DNA of 64,000 nucleotides from Thamnaconus septentrionalis (lineage: Eukaryota > Chordata > Actinopteri > Tetraodontiformes > Monacanthidae), in the NCBI GenBank assembly GCA_009823395.1, contig CM020513.1, positions 11,369,501 through 11,433,500 of the forward strand, read 5' to 3'. Below, one piece after another: positions 13,001-26,221 of the stretch; position 1 is the first letter of the stretch, and every line of letters begins with the position of its first letter. The notes beneath the pieces were generated by a model. That model worked only from the letters and a program-made list of their open reading frames with translations. It was not told the DNA's origin and made no database searches. Both the position numbers and the translations under genes were made by a program.

Positions 13001-15049
13001 CCGCCTGATCGGTAATCACGTTACAGACAAAGTGCATTACCCCCAGCGGGAGCGGGGCGGATTGAGAGTGGAAGCGCCCGGTCTGAACGCTTTGACTGAG
13101 CAATCAGACAGTCTAGTCAGACAGAGTTAAACCTGATTAGAGATGATTGGTAAGATTCGTTTGGAGCCGCTGATGGAGAAAGAGCTGCTCAGAGCTCCTC
13201 TCCCCTCCGTCACCACCATTTTCTAATTATCTCATGAGGACCTGGAGTGTGTGAGTGTGTTTGAAAGAGGGGCTAAATTGAGGCTAATTATTCTGTCTAG
13301 AAACTCACACGCTGAGGTTTTAAATCTTCGCCTCGCGTCCCAGCCTGTTGAAGTGCATTGGGCAAAACAGGCTTCAGTGAGAAATCCAACTATTTGAGAG
13401 TTTTATGCTTCAAGAACGACTGATTGGAAACTTATATACCCAATAAAGCTTGGATTTTCACTTGAGCTTTTAGTCCTTTTCTAATCAGAGCTAATCGCAA
13501 AATGTTTTTGAGGACCAAATTAATTCTGGTGTAGTTGAACCTTCAGCCACGTGACCTGTGCTGTTTGTGTTTTCCTGGACGTTTCCGTAACGAGCTGAGA
13601 AACATGGCTGTATTACCACCGCTGTCTGAACCGATGAGGAGACCAAAGTGTTCCGTGGCCTATTTCACAAAAAACATGTAGCATCCATTCTTGACAGTAA
13701 TTACTGAACTCTTTTCTCCGTTCTACATGTTCTTTATTTACCTCCTCCTCTTCTGGTAGACATGTCGCACCGTCCTATTATGTGGCTACACTTTACTCTT
13801 GGCCTCATTAATTTGCACCAAAATTGGTTTCTGGGGACGTGGCAGTAGTATTCTCAAAGTAAATTTTCAAAATAATGTAGAAAAAAGCTAAATGACATTA
13901 ACTTGGATTGGACTTGCCACTTAAGCGTAATGGCTTGCAAAAGAAATTTCACATCCAAGATTATAGTCAAACAAGATACCACCTATCTGTTGATTAAAAA
14001 CTGGTAGTAAAATTCACTCCTTAGTCTTACTTTCCCATTCCATCCGAAATGGAAATGTTTTGGCAAACGTCAATGGAAAGCTAGTATACTATTACAATAA
14101 AGATAGTGAAAATAGAATCTGCTGTTGAAGTTCATTCCGAGGTCAGGCCGAATATCCAATACGTCCTTATCACTCCAGCCTCCCAATTCCCAGATCTTAG
14201 TCGGAGGGATCGAGCCACTCTTAAACTGTTGTCACTTGAGCAAATATCAGATTATTTTTAGCCAGTTAAGGTCAGGTATCCTTGGAGCCGCTGCGATTAA
14301 TTCACAGGGCGTTCTCATCTTTTATTAGAACATTCGTGCCGGCAGATTTTGGCCTTTATCACTTGAGACTCACTGTGCCCAGATCAGATTTAAGGGCCAC
14401 TGTGACATCTTGATGCCCTCGGACGAATGATCGGCTTTCATGTAAACCTTTTTATATGTTTGAGGGGCCATAGAGAGAGAGAGCCGTCCGCACACAGCAA
14501 TGAGGGAACCAGTGCATGCTGTTCTGAACAAAGCTATAAATATCTGTTTTAATACAAACATCGAGAGAAAAAGCACTAAAATACCCACCCGGAATAGATA
14601 AAACTGACCATTTTTGTTGCTTTATGTGAAAGTGAATCCTCTTTTTCAACCTTCACCTAAACCAAACAACTTGGTTTGGGCTTTTATCTCCGAAATCTAA
14701 ATCAATAAAGTATCAACGGGATGACTGAAGTCGAGCCCCCGAGGCCACCGGCAGAGCGCCTTCATCGATGTCCTGCGAGGGCTCCAGTCTGAACTTGTGA
14801 TCCCCCCTTGATTCCAATGTCAAATCCATACACCTTCCTGTCCATCAGCCTTCTGTCGTCCGCGGCCCACGCATCACAGCCAGGGCGATAGCAGCCAGGT
14901 TGCTCTTATCTTGCTGAACCACAGCCGGAGCCACGCAGACAAGCGGGAGAGCCATCGATAAACACATCAGCGGCGCTGTCGCTGAGGGCGGCTCGCAATC
15001 TCTGCTGCCGTCAAAATACCAACCGGTGGCAGGAGGGGGAGCATGGCAT
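10021..15049. other. Gene-free interval
   Basis: AT-rich DNA without recognisable genes. At about 10035 there is a GGGGTGGGAATCGAT stretch typical of the edge of a fish interspersed repeat. Otherwise I see nothing I can support. Confidence 0.6.
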
Positions 15050-15235
15050 TGGTTCGTCCTACCATTATTCTGACCCCCCAGTAGTCCGACAAATTGCGCA
15101 TTGGTCCGACCTCCCCTAACCGTAACCTTAACCCTAACCCTAACAGTAACCCTAACTCTAACCGTAATGGGAGGTCGGACCACTGGGCAATTTGTCGGAC
15201 TAATGGGAGGTCGAACTAATGGGCAGTTCCACCAG
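15050..15235. mobile_element. Palindromic element around a telomere-like CCCTAA array
   Basis: Arms such as GTCCGACAAATTGC (15084-15097) and GGTCCGACCTCCC (15103-15115) reappear inverted at 15168-15200. Between them lies about 50 bases of degenerate CCCTAA/CCGTAA units (15115-15167). It looks like a foldback or TIR element with a tandem core, not a true telomere. Confidence 0.65.
15115..15167 (+). repeat. Degenerate (CCCTAA)n interstitial telomere-like array
   Basis: Units CCCTAA, CCGTAA, CCTTAA and CAGTAA in tandem over about 50 bases. These are vertebrate telomeric repeats in C-strand form with substitutions. Confidence 0.8.
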
Positions 15236-16711
15236 TAGGCTTCCAGTCAAACCACGCGGTCAAACTCATATTTGAATTTTCTGTTGTTCTTATTGTTGTC
15301 ACTTGACACAAATTCAAACAACAGATGCTAATTGGGATTGTTTTGGCAAATTGAGTGAAAGGTTAAATTAAAATCAAGTCAAAGTGAAAAGCCTTCAGAA
15401 AGCTGGTTGAAGTGGCGGATGGCACCCATTGAGATGTTGCAGCTCTCTGCCAGCACTATTAATACATCTACTGTGGCTGGATCACATCAAACTGCGCCGT
15501 ACGGCATAGATCTCGTGAGCGTGGGTGTGACCTGAAGTTTGCTGTGTTCAGAATCTGCAAACGGGGCCTCAGTCTGCGACGTCCCTGAATCATTGTTGGT
15601 GTACGGGAATAAAATGTCATCAGGTTCATTTATGTAAGGAGGACGTAAGTGAGGGGTGATGGTATGTATGACCATCTATAACACAGCCAGGGGATGGATG
15701 TTTTTAACACAATGCCATGCAGGAACTACTGACCCTTTACCAAACTAGCACTAATGCAGAGCTTGTCAAGTTATCGCAAGACAGTAAAAATTCCCTATGC
15801 TGAGGAAGAATCCACTTCAATTAGACTTGACGGAAGGCAGTTTTGCAGCTGGTGTATGTCAGAAATCCTGCATGCTTTATGACTTGCATGCAAAGGAAAT
15901 TATACAATCACGTCCATTATGTTTTACATATTCCTCCCATGTGCTCATAAAATGTACAATAAGCCTCTGATTGGATAGTAGGCGGCTGCATTTTCAGAAT
16001 CCTTTTATTGTCATATATGCTGAGGTTTTGAGTTTCCACTCACAACGGTAATGCAGATGTTTTAAATGTATTTGCTTTATGTTGAAAAAATGTTACAGCT
16101 CAAACAGTATCTTATTATGCCAGTGTGTGGCATTATCTTATTACCATAAGTGAGTAAGATGATGAATGAGAGGCGAAAAAATGAGCTCAATGCCCTTGAA
16201 TGCAGTAATAAAAAAAAAATGGACAGACTACCAGAAAAACAACAACCTCAACTTCATGGACTTGAGGGTTTGCTGGAGGAAATCTTGTGCAGTTTGTTGT
16301 GTTGGCATGTGACAATTTGGTTTGCAGAGCCTTGCAAATGGATGCATTTCTTTTTGTTTCATTTCTTTTTGCAGGAGCTACAGCAACGTGTGGGACACAG
16401 TGAGATGAGGCAGCACAGTTTTACAGTCTCAGCGGCGGTTTCATCTCTTTTTTATTGTATCCTGCATTTCTCTCTCACCACGGCCATTAATTAACCGAGT
16501 GGCGCGGGGTTGCGGTTATCGCTGACGGAGAGTTGGCTAACAGAGAAATGGTTTGGATCGGCAATTTCAGGCGGCCTCAATCAAACTGTCATGTTCCACA
16601 GATGTGACGGTGTAATGAATATGAATTGCTGAAACTCATCCAGAATGGATGAGTTTCCAGCCTTTATATTGGCACAACGCCCTCGGGAAGGTATCACGTG
16701 CAATGAGCCAA

Positions 16712-16736
16712 TTTTTTTTTTTTTTTTTTTTTTTTT
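16712..16736 (+). repeat. Poly-T run
   Basis: 25 consecutive T residues. Confidence 0.9.
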
Positions 16737-16970
16737 ATGGCTCCCCTTGTTTCCGCCTGCCAATTTTTGTCTGACTGATTGCCTTTTAGATCTGGACGGA
16801 CGTCCGGTCACGCCGTCGGAGGATTTATGGCGGGGCGACGGTGTGATAATCTCTCTGAATTACAGGTCTTTATCCAAAATGTTTAAACATCTGGCGCACC
16901 AAACTATAGATCAAAAGCTGACAAATGGGGGATTGTGCCAGGGCAGGTGGGTTTTGCACAGCGTCTATGC

Positions 16971-17100
16971 CAGTGGTTCTCAACTAGTGGAGTCGCAGGG
17001 CAAACATTCTTTTTTCCTATAATGAAGTTGCAACCCCAATTTATTCCATAGCACTCACATTTATTCCACAAAAATAAAAACGCTCGCCCACTTTTTATCA
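16971..17100 (+). mobile_element. Fragment of a hAT-like element
   Basis: Begins CAGTGGTTCTCAACTAGTGG followed by AGTCGCAGGG, the typical left end of a widespread vertebrate hAT family. The matching right end TTGAGAACCACTG is not present, so the copy is truncated. The right limit is approximate. Confidence 0.5.
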
Positions 17101-17914
17101 TGTATCTTGTGTTGTCTGTCTACACAATAACTGCAACTCTTAGTTTCAAACCGCATTAAAGCATCCACGCTAATCTCAGAAGCTGCTCGACTCCGCTTCC
17201 TGTACTTCTTCTCCATCTCCGACTGTGGTTTTTAAAGTCAGATTGCAAAAAAAAGCAAAAAAAAAAGAGGCAGAAAACGCTTCTGATTGATTTTAGATCC
17301 ACATTTCAAGACATACGAGGCACCTCTTTGACCTGAAATCGCAGCAGTGTGGGTGCGTTGCGAGGTTAATGTTCAGGGGATATGGTCCAACATAAATCCT
17401 GGACTGTCTGAGGTGTTAAAAGTGCAGCAGATTGCCAATAATGTGCAACCCAGCGTGGGAAATAAATGTCTTTCCTCTTGAATGAAAAAAAACGTCTGGT
17501 CAAGAGAGATTTACTAAAGCTGCGGATCTAAAAACACTTGCACAAACTTTAAAGGTTTCCTGATTCTAATCTTTAAACAGAACAAGTGCAGGCTTGAGGA
17601 CACAACTGAACAGCTGAAAAAAGAAAAAAAAGAATCTGTCGCTACACGACGTCACTGAGAGCTGCAGCAAACTTGGTGAGTCGCCTGCAGCTCCGACAAG
17701 CTCCGATGAACACGCGAAATGGGTTTCATAGCCCGGGTTTGGGGTTTGGATGAGGGATTTTCTAGTTGCACATGTATATCCATGACGCACACCCGTGCAC
17801 ACACACACACACACACTCACAAAACAGCAACACATGCCGCCAGTGTTAATAACGGCAGAGGCAACAAAGCGCAAACTAAAACAAGAATCAGCGTGGGAAT
17901 TTATGATCAAGCCA

Positions 17915-17948
<34 letters not shown>

Positions 17949-17952
17949 ACAC
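17915..17952 (+). repeat. (CA)n microsatellite
   Basis: CA units with one AA interruption; a shorter CA run lies at 17798-17816. Confidence 0.9.
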
Positions 17953-19233
17953 CATGCTCCTGCTGCTCCAAACAGTAAAGTAAAACATAGTAAATGTTTT
18001 GTACCTTCATGCATACATTGCCCTGAGTCAAGTGATATCGGAACGGATTACGATACTCACGCCTGTGACAATTGCTGTTGACTCAGCGATTAACGTTGCA
18101 CTCGCAGCCTCGTACGCACACAAGCGGCCATCTCGAGCGGTACAAATGAAATGAATAAATAAAGATTATGATTCAAACAGAGATCTGTAGCTCACACCAT
18201 TAGCCTGGCAATACTTCCAGATTTGTCTGATGTTGACTCTGCCCAGATATTTCCGCGTTTCCTCTTTTGAGTGTTACAAGAAGTATGACACCGCCGGCCA
18301 ACCTCCAATAGAAATCATCCTTTTAGTCTTGGCAAAAGCGTCAATCTGTTACTCCTCTTCTCATGCCTTCTCTGAAAGGGAACCACTGTAAAGTGTAACG
18401 AGGCCCCAGAAAGCGGACATGTGGTCGCCAGCGTGAGTCCGTTTGTCTTCCCAAATTACGCTGCAGCTACGAGCTTTTGGCCCATTTCCATAGAACGACC
18501 ACTGGGTCATTAAATATGGATCGTCTCCCTGGAGAGAGAGTCACAACCACAGCGACTTGGAGGGAAAGAAAACGGTAGGCGCGAAGAAAGTGAACGTGAG
18601 CTGAGAGCAAAAAGAAGAAGAAAAAAACCTTTTGACATGTTGAGAAGAATTATTGATTTCTGATCCGAAACCAAATCCTTCTTTTTGTACAGAAAACAAA
18701 AGGGCTAAAAGCCAGGAGTCAGACCACAGGATATTTGTCTTAAATCTGTCAGCCTTAGATTTTAATTTCATTCTCTTAGTGGGTTGGGAGACGTGTGATG
18801 ACCCAAAATCACTGATAATCAAATGATGAAGTGGGATGTTTTTTCACTGGTAATTAAAAATTTATTTAAAAAAAACAAACATCTTTCTGCCTGAAGATGC
18901 TGGATTAAAACCCTTCCTCTGATAAATCTACCCGATCTCTGACGTTGCGGAATCCTTCAGGCTGGCCGGTGGGCGGGGCTCAGCAATCTCACCTCCCCTC
19001 TGCGTGACCTCAATTTCTCACAGAGCATTTGGAGGAAAGCCACAATGTGCCCGCTGCACACAACACATACATTTTTTTTTTCAATTTGTCTTTCTTGCAA
19101 CATGTATCAGATGTCGTCTCTGCACATTATAGTATATATATATAGTATAGCAGTATATCGCAAGTTAAAATTAACAAAAACAATTTAACAAACAAATTAA
19201 CATGCAGGTCTGAAGCAACAATGTATTTTTTTT

Positions 19234-19458
19234 TAGGGCTGTCAGTCGATTACAATTTTTTAATCACGATTAATCACATGAGCGTCTTGAGTTAACTCAC
19301 GATTAATCGCAAATGAATTGCAATTGTTTCTTAAACTCTCAGAAAAATTGGAGAGGACAATATTAATACCTTTGTGGAAATAATATTAGTATTGCCGTTA
19401 AAAGGAGTTTGAGGCAACGCGTTAACTCGTTATTAACTCGTTAACTTCAACAGCCCTA
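19234..19458. mobile_element. MITE ending in TAGGGCTGT / ACAGCCCTA
   Basis: Nine-base terminal inverted repeats, with an interior of GATTAATCACGATTAATCGC-type sequence and TTAACTCGTTATTAAC. Flanks of ATTTTTTT on both sides fit an 8-bp hAT target duplication, but low complexity weakens this. Non-coding. Confidence 0.7.
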
Positions 19459-19598
19459 ATTTTTTTAATCTTAATATGATTTGAAAATAATTTCTTCTAT
19501 TGCACCCTGCCGGCCAGGTTTAGCACTGTATGGCTTTGTTTTCTGCCCAGCAACCTCTGACCTTGTTGGTCTCTGTTATATTGTAGATATATTGTGCC

Positions 19599-19608
19599 CG
19601 CGCGCGCG

Positions 19609-19681
<73 letters not shown>
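19599..19681 (+). repeat. (CG)6(TG)n alternating purine-pyrimidine tract
   Basis: Twelve bases of CG, then TGTATG and about 32 TG units: 83 bases of almost perfect alternation. Confidence 0.95.
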
Positions 19682-19682
<1 letters not shown>

Positions 19683-20278
19683 TGGGGCCGTACGTGCCTG
19701 TCCTTGATGATCCCGTGCCAATCTGCTCACCGCACCTCATCAAGTCTGAAATGCGCCACAGTCGATTAATTTGATGCGACGCCGCCACGGTGGCGACCCG
19801 CTGAGCGTCTCGCTGGAGCGGATCGTAATGAGTTACAAGCAACACAACCCTCAAGAAAAGAGATTCATTCATTTGAACGGATTTCCCGGTTAAATAAGGG
19901 TTGAATGAAAAAAAAAATGAAGGAGGAAAATGATAAACTGGGGAATTACCATTGTGCAGAATGATTCCGTGTTTGGTAAATAATGGTAATTAAAAAAATA
20001 CATCAGCTCTTGGCTTGAACTCATAGTACAACCATACACTCCTTTGGTTTAATTATTGTTATTGATGATTCCCTTGCTCTAAAATGACTTCAGCCTTGTT
20101 GGAAAGTATCCCAACACACCAGATGGAAACTTTTTCAGACGCTCTGGATTTATGTTACACCACATCTGGTGACGAGAATGCAGAAAGTGCTGAGAAACAA
20201 GAGGGTGCAGCTCACACAGATGCAACTCCTGTTTTTTTTTTTTTTTCGATTGCACATCTCGCCTGCACCGGCTGCGAT

Positions 20279-20376
20279 TCATCCATCCAGCAATTTTCAA
20301 TAAACCTGCTTCTTCTCCTGCACTCGGGGTCACAGGGCGGCTGGGGGTCCATCCCAGCTGTCTTTGGGTGAATGCA
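20279..20376 (-). mobile_element. SINE 3' fragment (reverse orientation)
   Basis: Contains ATCCATCCAG at one end and GGGTCACAGGGCGGCTGGGG, CCATCCCAGCTGTCTTTGGG further on. This is the reverse of the tail of the SINE at 63048-63390. Confidence 0.65.
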
Positions 20377-23300
20377 ACACACTGGCCCTTTAAATCCAAA
20401 TATAATGCTCCACATCAACCTTCAAACAACACCGCCGCATCTTGTTAATCTGTCAGTGTCAACGCGCGGTGTCATCGCAGCATATCGCAGCGCCACGCTG
20501 CAAGGACTGCCGGGGGAGCGTGTGCGTGTGTGTGTGTGTGAGTGAGGAGGTGTCACAAACCAGCTGCAGTTTGCCGTCATCCAGTCAGCAGCATTTACAA
20601 ACAGCTTCACCCAATCATGGGCGGTGTGACCGCGCGGCAGCGAACGACGGCCACGCCGGCGCTCGTCCGAATTGACGCGCAGCAAAAAGGCAGCCGAACA
20701 AAACGCGTAGAGAACTGACGGCGACGCAGCAGACGGCCGCCGTGCCAGGATTCAAGGGAAGCCGGACGAGATCAGATCTGATGCTGCCACGTCGAGTCTC
20801 ATCAGGGCCGCCCGCCTCAACCTGAGGGGAGGGGGTTAACGAGGGCTGCGGCGGCAGAGTGAGAGATGAGTGACGGGGAAAACAGAGCCTCAAACAAGAA
20901 GGCTTGTCACTTGAAAAGGCCACGACGACGCTGAAGCAGCGGTGATGGTGACTGGGGGTCTGACTGGATGAACCTGGGGATCCAGTGTGGAAGGGGCTCG
21001 AAAGGTGTAGCAGTGTGAATAAAGCAGTGGTCAATCACCACTGTCACCGACCGTTTGAGTCTCTGCAACTGTAGCTTATTTTCAGTCAGGTAGCAAAGAG
21101 AATGAGCTTCATTCCTAACCAGATCATAAGGATCTATTGTCTCAAAGCACAAGTGAGTTTGGTTTTTTCTTTCCAGAATTGTGACTCGTGGGAAATCTAT
21201 CAAGTCTTCTTTTTTTTTTTTTTACAGGCTCAGTACTGGGAAAACCAAAAGCAAATCTGCACTTCCAAAGGCAGGGAAGACTGATAAACAAAAAATAAAA
21301 ATAGCTAAGATTCAATCCACAAAACAGATGGTTTTAATGCATCGTCCTGAAATCTAAGAACCCTGGTGAAGTCTGTGAGGCCTGGGAATGATTCTATTTT
21401 TAGTCCCAAATCAAATTGTAAAAGCAGACGAATAGCCGAGGTACGATAAAAACAGGGTGCAGCACCGAGGGCCGAGCATTGGCAGCTTTTGAAGACGGCC
21501 GGAATTTCATTTCTAAAAGCAAAAAAAAAATGCATCCCATAAGCTTCTAGTTATTTTTACATCTTTCTTCTAATAACCAGACTTTTTTTTTCTCTTTGAA
21601 TTTGCGGTTGTTTTGCTGAATATTACATGATTATTTAATCGCGATTACGCAACCTCTTTTGTTTTTTGACCTGATTCTACACTAAGCAGTTGCTCACATC
21701 AGTGGGGAATAGAGACGGCGCCAGAAGGGCTGCAACTGGAGAATGACACAGCAAGAAAGTGTCTTGATATTATAAACAAGCATTCAGAGAGTTTCCACTG
21801 CTGATGAGAACATCCTTTCATAACTGCTCACTGTTTGAGGGAAAAATCGAGACCAATCGAGACTAGTTCACTGAGGTAATTCAAAAGAAGATTATTGTCA
21901 TGGCGTTCCAAGGTGAAACCTCATTGCAGAGCGACCATTAAGGGAAATAAATGATTCATGAGATTATGCAGTTTGAAAATGAGACGTTGAAACACTGGAC
22001 ATGACAGCCGGGCGGAAGACAAGCAGCAGAGAGTCTCCACTGACGCTCCAATATTATAATGTTTGCTTCTCAGTCAGCAACATCACCTCAGTCATGGCAC
22101 CGTAACCACGGAAGTGGAGAAAATGAAAAGTTTTCTTGTCTCTTTTTTTTCTTCTGAGATAAATTGTTTTGTGCATACATAAAATGTTGTATTTGCATTT
22201 TTTTACATCTATTTGTTCCCCCATGATGGATCGTCCTGCCTCTAACTGTACCACCCAACTCGAAATGTAATTAGATTTTGTTCACATCCTGGTTTTAATA
22301 CTTTTTTTGAGCATGTGCACATGCACACCCCCCAAAGCACTGTGATCATTTGAGACAATCATCAACATTCTCATTGCATCGGCTAATAAAAAAATATGTA
22401 TGCTTCAGAAACTTAACGAAGCAGTATTCTGCATGCAGGTCGTTGGTCTGCAGGTAATGTTAGCGCTTAGTTAATTGTATTTTGTTAAACTGGAAGGCAG
22501 CCAAACCTACAGTGCGTGTGTGTGTCTGAATTTTTCTATTTTTCAGCCGAGGTGCACCTCTCCGGCGCGCCGCAGGAGCGCGACTACGCGGAATCATCAG
22601 TTCCGCCTTTCATCGGCGACACGTCTCGTGTCATGTTAGCTGTCAGGAAGCAAACAGCGGAGCTGCGACGCGCGTGGGCACGGCCAGAATATTCATTAAA
22701 TCTGACGCCGCGTCTGCGAAAAGACGGCGACGCAGGAGCGCCGCTAATCTTCTATTTTGCAGCTGCCGCGGATAAAAAAGAAAAATGAGGGCCTAATTAC
22801 ACAACTGGTGACAGTTGTTCTCGCTGCCCTCGTTGAACCTGCCCCCCATTTCCATGCGGCTACATGTCTTCGTTAGAACGCAAAAGTGCAGTCCAGCAAA
22901 AAAAACAAAAAAAAACGGATGCCGGGGCAAGGAAGAGTCAGTGTTGCGTGATTAAGCCTCACAAGGCCGTTTTATGCCTTACATCAGGCAGAGGGGGGCA
23001 ATTACTGGAATCTGAGACAAAGTACCAGACAGCGCCGCTGATATGAGTTGTGTTTTTTTTTGCTTTTTATTTCATTTGGGAGCAGAAATGACAAGGTGTT
23101 TTCACGGCGCCGGCCGCCCGTGCTGCGAAGAAACAGCAGCAGTCGGCGTTCGTTTAAGACGACGATCCTCCCGCTGTGGAGGTCGGCGAGAGTTCTGAGC
23201 AGCTGTGGAATGACTCCACCCATCACAGGAGAGTAATTAGACTGAGATGAAAGAACGGCTTAACAGTTATCTGCTTGAACGCAGTTGTCCTTTTTATCGT

Positions 23301-23807
23301 GTGTTGAGAGCTCCGTCGCGGCGTTCTCTAGCGACGAGGTCGATTCCGATGGTTCGTCAGGTGTTTTCAGCCAGAACCAACTTATGTATTCAACCCAGCG
23401 CTCCAAGGGAAACCGCCGTATCATTGCTGCGTGGACAGCCTCTTCGACAGAGATTGATCTTCAAAGTGCGGGGAAGTAGTAGGATCACGTCCACTGAGCT
23501 CAGTGTCGGCTGAAGGAGGAAAACCGTCAGGAGGACAGCCGTCAACCTCCATCAGTCTGGGAACATCAAAAAAAAGCAAAGAAAGGATCTCCGAACACTT
23601 TAAACGTGAGCTCTCAGTCTGCAAGAGCTTCATCAGCGCAAACGTTCGGGCATGCAGTTGACCTCAGTATCAGCTAACAGGGTAGAGGGAGTAAGTCAAT
23701 GCCTCTTTTCGCAGGATTGAGAGAAAATTGTAATTCTGTGATAGGTGAGAGATCGGTGAGAAACAAGTTTTTGTGTCGTCCGTCATTTTTGTCGGACGAC
23801 AAAAATG

Positions 23808-23922
23808 TCCAGGGTGTACCCTGCCTTCGCCCTAAGACAGCTGGGATAGGCTCCAGCAGACCCCCGTGACCCTGAATTGGAATAAGCGGGCATAGAAGAT
23901 GAATGATGAATGAATGAATGCT
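23808..23922 (+). mobile_element. SINE 3' fragment
   Basis: CCAGGGTGTACCCTGCCTTC, then GCTGGGATAGGCTCCAGCAG and ACCCCCGTGACCCTGAA, ending in degenerate ATGA units. It matches the 3' part of the full-length copy at 63048-63390. Confidence 0.75.
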
Positions 23923-24395
23923 AGTCAAAGAAAGGCAGCATAAAGCATCCGTGTTTCCACCAGCAGTGGAAGAAATGTTCAGAATCTGGAAGGGAAGTTG
24001 CTGGGTCCATTTTTTGGGTCCATCTTGGCCAGTTCAATGTTTCCCCAATTTATCTGGCAGCTGTAGTTTTGGGATGTTTTGCTCTGCCACCATGACATGA
24101 CACCTTAGCAGCAGAGATGGCACCTTAAATGGTGTCAAAAATGGCACCTAAAGGCAACTTTTCATGCAAGGATGAGTCACAATGTCACATGACCATCTAA
24201 AACAACCTGCTAAGCAGGAAAATGCTTGTTTTAAGGCAGCGACCAAACGTTGTTTTTGTCATTGTCATATTATCCTTATTCATGAGCTCATCTCACAAAC
24301 TAAACATTTTTTATTTTAGGTGTGAATCTAAATCTTCACACAAACACCTCCGGTGTTCCAAAAAAAGTTACAGCAACTTGTTGAGGATGTTTTGT

Positions 24396-24398
<3 letters not shown>

Positions 24399-24479
<81 letters not shown>
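24399..24479 (+). repeat. (AT)40 microsatellite
   Basis: Uninterrupted AT for about 80 bases. Confidence 0.95.
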
Positions 24480-24480
<1 letters not shown>

Positions 24481-26000
24481 TTTTGAGTTGACTATCGGAG
24501 GAGCGTTTTGGCAGGCTCCTCTCCCGTGGCCTGCCTTTTTCTCCTGCCGAGTGTCTGCCTACTCTCTGCACTGAATAATGTAAGAAGCGGTGAGTGGTGT
24601 GGGTGTAGGGGGAGGGCCTCGACTAGAAATAGACTCGTGGTGCTCGAGTAGAAGACTCAGGGAGATGAGGTGAAGTAGCGCATTACTTCTCCGCTGGAAC
24701 TTTGGTCCAGACCAATTCAGTTTAGCTCTTCTTGGATGCTGTGGGCAGAATTGGGGAGGGAAAAAAGGTGAACTTGGTTGAGAATCTTTTCAGAATAAGA
24801 GCACGTGGGATAGAGTGCACAGAAAGAGATGCCCATTAAAAAAAAAAAACAACAACAAGGGACGGAAGGAACCTTCTTGAAAGCTAATCAGTCTTTTTTT
24901 AGAGGAAAAAAACAACATTTGAAGTAGGTAGCAATAGCTCAAAGCTTCATTTGGAACAATGAGCAACATTAGACATACACATCTCATGCCCTGTGGTGAG
25001 CTGAGTTGTTTAAACCCCTGCCAAAGCGGGTTTGGCAAAAACATGTGTTCCAACATAAAGTACTTGAAAACGTCAACCAGCTCTGATGAAATCATTGAAA
25101 CAGAGCCATCCATGCTAATCTCGTTAGCAGCAGCAAGGCTCGCAGCCACTTCCTGTGTATCGTGTTTGTCCTCTTCCATTTGAAATGAGTGACATTTAAT
25201 CTCTTGGCATGTCATCTGATAAATAAAAAAAACGTGTGATTTTAGTCTTGCTGTGTGGCGCTATCAGAGAGGGTGGAGCCAGCACCCCTATTGAGGATGT
25301 TGTCACGTACCAACAAGGCAAGAGGTTTTGGATGCTCTTCATGACACCACAGAGGGCTGGATTCCCCAACTGCGATTTTTACGCACATTTTCTGAAAAGT
25401 GGAGCGAACAAAAAAGAAAATGCAGGCTTTTGTTGCGGGTCAGGGGTTCACTGACAGGCTTGGGAAGCTGGTCATTAGCATGGTTATTATCGCCATTATC
25501 ATCATCACCATTTGTAGAATATGGGTCCTTAAAAAAAGGCTTTCTAGCGTGTGTGAATGTTGGGGCTGCCCTCGATTCATGAGATGAGAAGAAGATGAAA
25601 ACCTGTCTACCCGTGCACACGAGGTCTGTCTGTCTGTCTGTCTGTCCATATAGCGCACTCCCTCCAACTTTGCGTCCAGCACTGCGCGAGGGGTGGGAGT
25701 GATGGGAGGGGGCTGCGGAGTTAATGGTGCCACGAGTTAATAATAAATCCGCGGGCACGTTCAGGCGAGCCCGCACACTTCTGCGGTGCGTTCACTGCGC
25801 AGCCGGTCTCTGCGCTCTGTGCGGCGGCTGGGACTATTTTTAGCAACAATGTTGCGGCGGCGAGTCGTTCAGTCGGAGTGCGGCTGGAGCGGTGAAGTCA
25901 TGGCAATCTGCCGCTTTTAGCACCGCAGTGCTTCGAGATTCCCGCTGCTCGCCGGGCTCCACCGGATAGCGCGCTTGCCTTCCTCCCTCCCTCGGAGTCC

Positions 26001-26002
<2 letters not shown>

Positions 26003-26031
<29 letters not shown>
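26003..26031 (+). repeat. (CCG)9 trinucleotide repeat in the PRMT8 5' region
   Basis: Nine uninterrupted CCG units plus CC, 367 bases upstream of the PRMT8 ATG, followed by CACCACC. It probably lies in the 5'UTR or core promoter, but this depends on the unknown transcription start. Confidence 0.9.
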
Positions 26032-26037
<6 letters not shown>

Positions 26038-26062
26038 TGGGCTCAGCTGCAGCTGCGGCGCG

Positions 26063-26221
26063 ATGCTGCCCAGGAAAGCGCGCCGGCGGACTGCTGCAAA
26101 CTTTGGCACCGTGGAGCCCCTCCACCTGCACCAGCACCTCCACCTCCACCAGCTCCTCGCACTTTGTGGCAACGCCGGCCGCGATGCATTTTTTGGACCT
26201 GGTGCACTTTTGGCAGTGTGA
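26063..26221 (+). other. Upstream ORF 1 of PRMT8 (52 codons)
   Basis: ATG at 26063 opens a frame rich in Leu and His that closes with TGA at 26219-26221, 176 bases before the PRMT8 start. If transcribed in the 5'UTR it would be a uORF able to lower translation of PRMT8. Its coding status is unknown. Confidence 0.35.

Larger units (their letters stand above)
15236..25600. other. Gene-free interval upstream of PRMT8, repeat-rich
   Basis: Contains a hAT-like fragment, a MITE, CA/GT and AT microsatellites and SINE fragments (listed separately). CpG-rich patches at about 20440-20830 and 22550-22770 could be regulatory. No coding exon is recognisable. Confidence 0.6.

Noticed and set aside
15115..15167. 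True interstitial telomere from a chromosome fusion
   Set aside because: The array is short, degenerate and flanked by matching inverted arms, which fits a repeat element better.
24222..24574. Frames with long Tyr-Ile runs
   Set aside because: They are readings of the (AT)40 repeat.
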